A DNA stretch of 64,000 nucleotides from Zelopaecilomyces penicillatus. Taxonomy: Eukaryota; Ascomycota; Sordariomycetes; Hypocreales; Pseudodiploosporaceae. A program made the position numbers and the translations under genes. The stretch lies in assembly GCA_005765155.1 (NCBI GenBank), contig VCCP01000007.1, positions 2,063,501 to 2,127,500 of the forward strand, written 5' to 3'. This document shows, piece after piece, positions 56,349-64,000 of this stretch; position 1 is the first letter of the stretch; every line of letters starts with the position of its first letter. The notes below the pieces were generated by a model that made no database searches, was not told where the DNA came from, and saw only the letters and a program-made list of their open reading frames with translations.

Positions 56349-58899
56349 CTACTCCATCTTGGCAATCTCATGCTTAGTCCAATTCTCTAACCCTCCCTTA
56401 GCAATAATATCTTGCAAGCTCTCCGCAAACTCGCCAACCTTCTCCTCCCACTTCTCACCACCGGGCCCCTCCTGTACCTCGATGACGCTTCGCTTAATGT
56501 CCCACGTCAAGGTCCAGCCCGTTCTTCGCGTGAGAATCTTGTCTTTGAAAGTAGCGCGCAGGCGCTCAATCAGACGAGGGCTTTCTAACCCCAAGAGAGC
56601 ATTGTTGATGCTGTTTCGGGAAAAGATGTTTCCGAGGCTGCCTGCCACGACGAGAGGGATGTCTTTAGCGAGGAGGGCGGTTGCGCTTTGCTCTCTTGAT
56701 GAACCGCAACCTAGGTTGAACCCAGAGACGAAGATGTCGTTGGGTTTGGCGACTGATCCGAAGTTCGGGTCATAGTTTTCCATACAGACTCTCGCCATGT
56801 CTTCCCTTGTCATGTCATCCTGATATGTGTACTTGCCAGCGTAGATGTTGTCGGTATCCAGGTTATCGGCATCGAGGAATAGAATCTCGCCGCTGATCTT
56901 TTCCGGGAATCCTGGGAGGATTTTGGTAGCGGCCTTCGATGTATCATCACCTGAAGAGGTCTCAACTCTGTCAATGAGCGACTCGAGTTGGTCCAGAATA
57001 TTGCCAAGCTCAATACCTGGAGTCAGAGCTGAGCCAGTGCCAAACCCGGAATCTACACCAGTATAGTCTACTGGGGGCTCATATACTCCTGTGCCTGAAA
57101 TCACGCCGCTGAGAGCGCTGGCGGCCACCACCTCAGGGCTGGCAAGGTATGCTTGTGCCAACCGGCTTCCCATACGACCTTTGAAGTTGCGGTTTGACGC
57201 GGAGATGCCCACCTCACCCTCTTCCAACAGTCCTGTGCCGAGTCCAATGCAAGGACCACATGAAGCTGGAAGCTTGATTGCTCCGGCTTCGAGTAAGGTC
57301 TGCCAGCTGCCTTCGTCTTCGGCGAACTCCTGCTCACGGATGGAAGCTGCAGCAATATACAGCTTGACACCATCTGCAATCTTGGGGACCTTGCCACCAT
57401 TAGCCTTGGCAGCGTCCTGGAATACCTTGGCGGCCGCGGCGAAATCAGAAGCTCGACTGTTGGTGCATGATAGAATGTAGGCTTTGTTCACTGGAATCTT
57501 TTGTGGTTCAAGGTCGGCAAGCGGCGTTGAGATTTTAACAGAATTAGGGCCTGAAACGTAGGGTGAGAGGGTAGAAAGATCTAGATAGAGCTTCTTCGCG
57601 TATTGCGCCCCCTGGTCAGGTCTGGGTGGGTCAGCAAAAAGTTCATCGACTTTTTCATGAGTAATTCGATCCTTCGTTGTTCGATCTGGAGACATGGCCG
57701 CCTCTGTGGCCTTGTATCGCATCCAGCGCTCCAACGTCGTATCCGCGGGAAACTGTGCGACCCAAAGTGTTAGATGGATGCCAAGTATGTATCAAGTTGA
57801 GTGTTTAGAACATACCATTGCAGAAAGTGCAGACCACTCAGTCGACATATTGCTTATTGTAAGCCTGTTGTCTATAGAGATACTAGCCATTGTCTCTTCT
57901 GAGCCAGTAAATTCGACACTGTGGTTGAGTACTTCGGTTGGGAAAAGGCCACAAAGAGCAATGATGACATCTTTGCCGGTGACACCTACTGGTAATACCC
58001 CCGTGAAAGTCACCTGAGCAACAGGAGGTACATTAAACCTGTTTCAAGACACAATCTATTAGCATGGAACCTCACTATGGAGCGAGCTTGACATACCATG
58101 AGCGACTCGTAGCCCAAATAGCAGCAGCATCTGTCCTGACAAGAGCTGTTCCCAGTGCAGAAATGCCACCATAATGATTAGAATGTGAATCTGAGGCGAC
58201 ACACATCTTTCCAGGCCAAGCAAAGAGCTCTTCAACCTAGTGGGGTGTTACTATCCATGACCATCACAATGGGAATCATAACAGAGCCTCTTACCATGAT
58301 TTGGTGTCCGATACCATGACCCGCCGGGAAGTGTGGAACGCCCTGCTCCTTCGCAAACGCGCCAATTTTTTCGTATTTGGCCAGGTTGGATGCCGACTTG
58401 TTCTGAACATCGTGGTCAATCGCAAAGACTAGCTGGTTGGGATCCTTGATGCGCTTGGCGCCTAGAGATCGGTATTTGTTCAAGATGGCTGCCGTATTGT
58501 CATGGCTCATGCATCGGTGAGGTTGAATCTGTACATAATCGCCGCTCCGAACCACTTTTCCCTCTGGCAAACCAACAGCGTGGGCTTGAACGATCTTCTC
58601 CGTCAAGTTCTGTGGGGTCTTTGTCTCGGTGAGGATATCGGCGAAGGAGAACTCGGTTCCTTGAGCTGGTGCAGCTGTCGCGCGATCGGAGGATGTAGTG
58701 GTAATCAAACGATGTGTTCGAGGCTCATAGAATGCCGTACGTGGAAGTCGTTGACTTAATAGGCGTTGGGTCGAGATGCGACAGCTCGCATGGCGGAGCG
58801 ATCGAGCCCATGAGGCTGTCGCGACCTGAGAGAATTGGTATCTTAGACAAGATTCTGGCTCAATGAATCCAGGAATTAACTCACAGCTCTGAGAGACAT
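56349..58899 (-). CDS. LYS4: Homoaconitase, mitochondrial (lysine biosynthesis)
   Basis: Five exons (58899..58885, 58825..58295, 58236..58097, 58038..57816, 57752..56349) give 770 aa; introns are 58-63 bp. Exon 1 has only five codons (MSLRA) and starts a mitochondrial presequence rich in Arg/Ser. The aconitase core has SGDYVQIQPHRCMSHDNT, HFPAGHGIGHQIM, CVASDSHSNHYGG, the 4Fe-4S ligand Cys399 in SCTNSR, and Cys468/Cys471 in SCGPCIGLG. The swivel domain has GSSREQSA and FSRNSINN. Fungal homoaconitase converts homocitrate/homoaconitate to homoisocitrate in the alpha-aminoadipate pathway of lysine synthesis. The spacing and the ENWTKHEIAK end match Lys4 rather than aconitase or Leu1. Confidence 0.95.
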
Positions 58900-60566
58900 T
58901 TTGCAGAGAATTATAGCTCCCTAGCAAGACAGAATTACATGTAGGAAAGGAAACAGAGGGTATCCAAGACTCATAGCAAAAGATGGCTTCACCGTGCCCC
59001 GAATGCGGAACCACTAGATTACACTGTGGCGAATACAAATCCGGCGCATTCTATTCGCCAATGCTTCGCCATTGCCCCGTACTTGACCAGCAAAGCTCAC
59101 GACCACTAACCGGGCAAAACCAATGCAGAAACTTGGATGTGGTTTATGAGACAACTATGAAAATTTGGTTTGTTCTAGATGGCAGTTAAGTAAAAAACGT
59201 CTTGAATTGAGACGTTATGGTGACAGGTAAATAGTTGCACAGGCTTGTCTTTTGAGGATGTGCGAAATCGGAGTTGCGTTTTGGGTGTGGCGTATCTGCG
59301 CCACACTCATTTTTCTTTGCAACCCATTCATTAGAGAAACTGGGCGGGATGACGCACCAAACTACGTTTTCATTCCTTACAGGACTGAGGTTGAACAGAT
59401 TATGCAAGACATCAACCATGTAATAGAGCTATGGGAGGTGTTTGCAACCCATACAAAGTTCCATAGGGTGCCTTGGATGCATATATGCTCTATAGTTCAG
59501 CCTTACTAGGCAGGGTTGCAGCGTTGTATCGCAAGTGTAAGGATTGCCTATCCGTACAGGAGCCCACTGACCTCAACATGGCGAGGTACGTTACAGGGGC
59601 CACTTACAGTGATGCTGTGACATGCGTTAATCGATATTGACACCGCTGTACATGGCGATATTCGCACAAACCAATGGTTTCACAGCCTGGGTCTTACTTG
59701 TCGGCACCAACCTCAAATATAGTTGCAAACAAACATTAGGAGTAACTTGTTTCACACCAAGAGACAAAGTCATCCATGTCATTTCAACTTGGTGCCCCTC
59801 TATTGTCGCCTCAACCATCGCCGTCAATCACTAATTCCATGCTGGTTGGATGCTGTAAATACCCCACACAACCCCTAATCGCTGCCCCTAATCCGCCGAT
59901 CTACCACCTTCCATCGCCTGGTCCAAAATTTCTTGCATACAGTAGATCAGCTGCCTTTCCATCTTCCTCGCATAATCGCCATTCCAGCAGCCCAGCTCAG
60001 CCGATCCAACCCCCACCACCCCCTAGACGTGGTTGCCAGCAAATCATCGTCAGCAGACGTTCGACCTATCTCAGTGGCCGCTTTCACCGAATTGCTTCAA
60101 GCTCAACTACCAACAACGGGGTTAGAAACCGCGCCTCCTTTCCCCCCCCAACGGCAAAGCATTCATCTGGCCTCAGTTACAGGCCGTTAGTGTACCCGTG
60201 TCCACCTACGAGGACCCTATTCGGCGACGGCCGTCATCATCGCCCTCCCTTTTCCTGGCGCAGCAAAGGCCCCGTTGCAGCGGCCCGGCAATAGCCACAT
60301 AGTTTGCTCTTTGTGCCAACTCATCCTTCCGACTCCACGCTAAGCCCGCGAGAACGAACCCCGTTTTGTTTCTTACCCATTGTTGGACTTTACTGCCGCC
60401 GCTGCCGCACCCACTCGTTCAGCCTTGGAAGACGCCCCGCTCACTGCGACGACAAGTTTAAGACTTTTCGAACTGCTCCCCGCGATTCGCGTTCCATCTA
60501 AAACCAGGTCAACAAGGCTTCGTCGGTGTCCTTTCCAAGGGCCACCTTCGACCTCCCAGCGCCAAA
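58900..60566. other. Long divergent intergenic region
   Basis: Promoter of the homoaconitase gene on the left and 5' region of the BAG gene on the right. Several ORFs (for example 59776-60294, Pro/Ser/His-rich) have no domain. A possible first exon of the BAG gene (ATGGCGAG before GTACGT at 59586) is discussed in the findings. Confidence 0.45.
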
Positions 60567-61670
60567 GTGGATTCCACTCAGTCCATCGTGGCGTCCTCTG
60601 GTGCCCTGCAAAACATCACGTCCTATCTCAACGGGACGCTGGTCAATATCTCAGCAGCCTTCCAGGGGTCCAGCGAATACATTTCTGGGGCACTGGGCAT
60701 CCCGCCCGGTCTTGTATACAGCGGCCTCGCTGCCCTCGTCGCTGTTCCCATCACCATGTCGAGATACGGTTGGTCGCTCAACCGCGAACAGAGCTCTCCC
60801 TACAGTTCCATGAGCGGCATCCCTGCGGTCACCGATGAAGATTTTAGCTACATTACATCCCAAGACCTGGACGACGTTGGCCTAGGCTACCCCGACAGCC
60901 GACACCATTCCAGACGCTCTCATGCCGTTTCCGAGCCCGAGGACGATATATTATTAGTCAAGCACAAGGGCATCACATACCCGGCTCACTTCCCAGCCTA
61001 CGCTATTGGCGATGGAAAGCTGTACGTCAAGGATGTGCGGGACCGTGTCGGAATCTTGATGGACCTATCCATTCGGACTACTCGCCGTATCAAGCTTCTA
61101 TACAAGGGCAGGCAGCTCAAGGAGCCTGCCAGTCCCGTCCGCGACTATGGTGTCAAAAACAAGAGCGAGCTTATGGCCGTTATACCAGATGTCGACGATG
61201 ACAGCAGTCCTTCGGGAGAGGAAATGGTCATTGTAGGAGACTCGGCGAGAGAGGACTCAAAATCCCGTCGCCGCAAGAAGAAGAAGACATCATCGAAAAA
61301 GAGATCTGACAAGGGTGACGGCGACTCTATCAGCAGCCCGCGTGACAGCAGCTCGACATTCGACCCACCCAAATCGCCGACTTCCCCAGGAGCAGCCAGC
61401 GGACCATTAAAGAGATTGGGAGAATTATCCGACGAGTTTACAGCCAAGTGGTTACCCATGTGCGTCGACTACATTGCATCACCGCCATCAGGTCCCAAGA
61501 AGCGTGATGAGGAGCACAGGAAGATATCAGAGACCATCATGCAGCAGATCATTCTCAAGTTGGACGAGATAGAAACTGGGGGCATTATCGAAGTCCGAAC
61601 CCGGCGCAAGGAGCTAGTCAAACGAGTCCAGGACACGCTCAAACGACTGGACGTTGCCAAGGCATCATGA
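60567..61670 (+). CDS. BAG-domain Hsp70 co-chaperone, 5' end unresolved
   Basis: The 367-codon frame is clearly coding but begins with GTG; no ATG precedes it in frame until a stop. A first exon upstream is therefore likely, with a good acceptor CCTCCCAG just before CGCCAAAGTG. The first in-frame ATG is 60756 (MSRYGWSLNREQ), which would drop the transmembrane segment GIPPGLVYSGLAALVAVPIT. Further along: a ubiquitin-like region (KGITYPAHFPAYAIGDGKLY, RRIKLLYKGRQLKE), a basic linker RRRKKKKTSSKKR, and a C-terminal BAG domain (FTAKWLPMCVDYIA, RKELVKRVQDTLKRLD). BAG domains promote nucleotide exchange on Hsp70; with a membrane anchor this resembles yeast Snl1/S. pombe Bag102 at the ER or nuclear envelope. 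Confidence 0.85.
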   Translation: MDSTQSIVASSGALQNITSYLNGTLVNISAAFQGSSEYISGALGIPPGLVYSGLAALVAVPITMSRYGWSLNREQSSPYSSMSGIPAVTDEDFSYITSQDLDDVGLGYPDSRHHSRRSHAVSEPEDDILLVKHKGITYPAHFPAYAIGDGKLYVKDVRDRVGILMDLSIRTTRRIKLLYKGRQLKEPASPVRDYGVKNKSELMAVIPDVDDDSSPSGEEMVIVGDSAREDSKSRRRKKKKTSSKKRSDKGDGDSISSPRDSSSTFDPPKSPTSPGAASGPLKRLGELSDEFTAKWLPMCVDYIASPPSGPKKRDEEHRKISETIMQQIILKLDEIETGGIIEVRTRRKELVKRVQDTLKRLDVAKAS

Positions 61671-62783
61671 TTGTACTTTTTTGCATCAAGATGATTTGAA
61701 ACATTTTATTCTACTTTTAAGTTTTGTTACGCACATTTGTCGGGAGTCATTTTGTTTTGCATCTTCTTCAACCTTTTACCATTTCTGTGCAGCGCAGGAC
61801 AATGCGGGCCGGTACACATTGGGATATCATCTCACCTCCCCAATAAAGCATACTGAAAACTACAAATGAATGGGATTGGCGCGGAAGAAATGTCTGGGTT
61901 TTGCATGGGAAAGCTTGGTGTGAATCAAGTTTTGTTATAGACGGCGGAGCAAGTGTATGCATTAACTAGATGGAAAGGGATGGTCTCCAACTACCTCACG
62001 AGCTACTCTAAACGCTTGCTAGGTGGGTTTGGATGATCATGGCGATGACAGAACGAATAGAAAAACAGCGAGATGAGCAGCAGAAAAACGCCTTTCAGCG
62101 GTTGTATATGTATAATCTGTATATTGTTACCCTAATCATTGTTGCTTTGGGCTCATTTGAGCTCTGTTATGGACATTTGCGTCATAGATGTTAACCCTAC
62201 CTATAACTCTACGAGCTGGAGCAATGGCGCTCTGGTTCATTGGTGTCTGGAGGCTTGTCACGTTCGTTACTCTACCATTCGCCTGCCTCCATACCACTGC
62301 AAATCGGATTCCCCCAACTGGTCCACCACGTGGGGCAACTAAATGCTGGCTGAACCATTGCCCAGGCGTGCAAGATCACGTGGGGTGGTGGGGCAGTTCT
62401 GTTCAATGTGGGCTGCACAATTTCGAACCGAATTTTGATATTGCGCGTGACCGGTAGATTCTCGGCCGAAGCTTCTAGGTCTCGCAGCCCTAAGCACCGT
62501 CCGCCGGTGAGCCCTCCTCGCCTGCCCCGGAACAAGCCCTTACCACAACCAGTTAGCGCTCGATGTCCCAAAGGCACAACCAGCCTCAAGCGGAACTGTG
62601 ATTTTCTCGCCCGTCACTTACTATCGCGACCACTTCCACCAACACCTCGCCCAGGGACCACTAACCCACAGCAGCACAGCAGCAGATTCTCGCCGGTTCG
62701 GTTGGAGGATTTGCGTTTCGTTTACCTGAGCTGTCCTTTTTAATACTCTCTTTTCTTTCCCCCCGAAAGGAGTGACTGGTACG
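61671..62783. other. Intergenic region and ribosomal protein promoter
   Basis: 3' UTR of the BAG gene, then spacer. The last 300 bp before 62784 is CT-rich on the plus strand with a CTTTTTAATACTCTCTTTTC run just before the start, typical of highly expressed fungal genes. No gene seen. Confidence 0.5.
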
Positions 62784-63919
62784 ATGTCGTCGTTCGAGCC
62801 GGTTGTGAGTAAATGACCTACACCTTTTGAGCCCGAGGGGATTTCTGTGGTGTGGTGTGTGTCCTTGTTGAGGGCTTCGAGACGAGGATAGAGCGCAGGC
62901 GGGATTGAACGAGGAGGACTGTTCTTGGGAGAACTGCCTGGCGCTGGGCATCTTCGTCTTGAGTCCTCGCACGGGATACCACTGGCGAATTGAGGGGCCA
63001 AACATGACCATACAGAATGGCGGCTAACGATTGTTTGCCATATAGGTTGTCATCGATGGCAAAGGCCATCTCCTTGGTCGACTTGCCAGCATTGTCGCCA
63101 AGCAGCTGCTTAGCGGTCAGAAGATCGTTATTGTCCGCTGTGAGGCGCTCAACATCTCTGGCGAGTTCTTCCGCGCCAAGCGTACGTCACATTCCCAACG
63201 CCCAATCCAACGCCCTCTGCGACAGTGTTTTGTGCCTTTTTCCCACTCAAGCGTGAGGGGCACAAAACCAACCGCTGAGGTCTGAAGTCGAAACGAACAC
63301 AAACGCTGATTTCTCCAACAGTCAAGTACCATGCCTACCTGCGAAAGATGACCCGATACAACCCCACCCGCGGTGGTGAGTCGATATTGCCAGCCTCCTG
63401 AGTCCTACGAGCATCCCCGATTAACGATTTTCCCAGGTCCCTTCCACTTCCGCGCTCCCTCCAGAATCTTCTACAAGGCCGTCCGTGGCATGATTCCCCA
63501 CAAGACTCCTCGTGGCGCCGCTGCCCTTGAGCGTCTCAAGGTCTTCGAGGGTGTTCCCCCCCCTTATGACAAGAAGAAGAAGATGGTCGTTCCCCAGGCC
63601 CTCCGTGTTCTCCGACTGCAGCCTGGCCGCAAGTACTGCACAGTTGGCCGTCTCAGTCACGAGGTTGGCTGGAAGTACCAGGACGTTGTTGCTCGGTACG
63701 TTTTGAATACCCCAATTCGGCTTTGTCTTGATATCTTTATTTTTGAGGGAGCTTTTTGTGACTGACTTTTGGCAAAATAGATTGGAGGAGCGACGGAAGG
63801 CCAAGGGCGCTGCCTACTACGAGCGCAAGAAGGTCGCTGCACGACAACTGTCCGACGCGAAGAAGACCTCCAGCGCCAAGCCAGAGACTGCGAAGGCCCT
63901 TGCGGCTTATGGCTATTAA
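62784..63919 (+). CDS. RPL16: 60S ribosomal protein uL13 (Rpl16/L13a)
   Basis: Five exons (62784..62804, 63046..63181, 63322..63375, 63437..63695, 63781..63919) encode 202 aa, near the 199 aa of yeast Rpl16. The first exon has seven codons (MSSFEPV) and is followed by a 241 bp intron, the usual ribosomal-protein layout. Conserved sequence: VVIDGKGHLLGRLASIVAKQ, RCEALNISGEFFRAKLKYHA, NPTRGGPFHFRAPSRIFYKA, VRGMIPHKTPRGAAALERLK and VFEGVPPPYDKKKKMVVPQA. The C-terminus ends ALAAYGY. It is part of the large ribosomal subunit. Codons in exons 4-5 are strongly C-ending, as expected for high expression. Confidence 0.97.
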
Positions 63920-64000
63920 TTAGCCATTCCTTGGCCCTAACCGGCCTTGGTAACCTTCGCATTGTCTGACTTTTCTAGTGCGCTTCATTAGATTGGCGCG

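Noticed and set aside
59776..60294. 172-codon Pro/Ser/His-rich plus-strand ORF
   Set aside because: Low-complexity translation without domain or homologous features, located in the 5' region of the BAG gene.
1..64000. CRISPR arrays, bacterial operons, riboswitches, prophage
   Set aside because: The window is fungal nuclear DNA; no regularly spaced repeats or prokaryotic signals were seen.

Overview
The window looks like nuclear DNA of a filamentous ascomycete (Pezizomycotina, probably Sordariomycetes; the genus cannot be fixed from sequence alone). Reasons: 50-120 bp introns with GT..AG ends and CTAAC-type branch sites, a typical fungal housekeeping set, NOD-like (NLR) genes with TPR arrays, and C-to-T/G-to-A decay of duplicated genes that looks like repeat-induced point mutation (RIP). 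All gene models were spliced by hand by checking that reading frames join; none has transcript support.

Layout. 1-15.3 kb: class 3 lipase-like protein with a Gln/His-rich N-terminus (-), inositol polyphosphate 5-phosphatase of OCRL type (-), divergent Dcp1-like decapping protein (+), Rvs161-type BAR protein (-), divergent peptidyl-tRNA hydrolase (+), a small Cys-containing ORF (-) and an F-box protein (-). 15.6-23.1 kb: an array of small secreted proteins, all on the minus strand, with four intact copies and three decayed ones. They share a signal peptide, often a basic pair, and four cysteines with fixed spacing. 24.6-34.9 kb: Grr1-like F-box/LRR protein (-), secreted GH36 alpha-galactosidase (-), Aim18-like mitochondrial chalcone-isomerase-fold protein (+) and a 61-residue Cys-rich secreted peptide (-).

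35-54 kb is accessory in character: a broken hydrolase/NB-ARC/TPR NLR (-), a secreted cupredoxin (+), a broken nucleoside-phosphorylase/NB-ARC/TPR NLR with an intact 13-repeat TPR block (-), a MITE-like hairpin, a CPYC glutaredoxin (+), a short psq/CENP-B helix-turn-helix protein related to pogo transposases (+) and a polytopic membrane protein with a damaged 5' end (+). 54-64 kb: SRPK-like kinase (-), mitochondrial homoaconitase of lysine biosynthesis (-), a BAG-domain co-chaperone with an unresolved first exon (+) and ribosomal protein uL13/Rpl16 (+).

The housekeeping genes are independent, as usual in fungi; several pairs share divergent promoters. The two parts most worth following up are the secreted four-cysteine array, which grew by segmental duplication including its promoters and was partly inactivated by RIP-like mutation, and the two decayed NLR genes at 36-47 kb.
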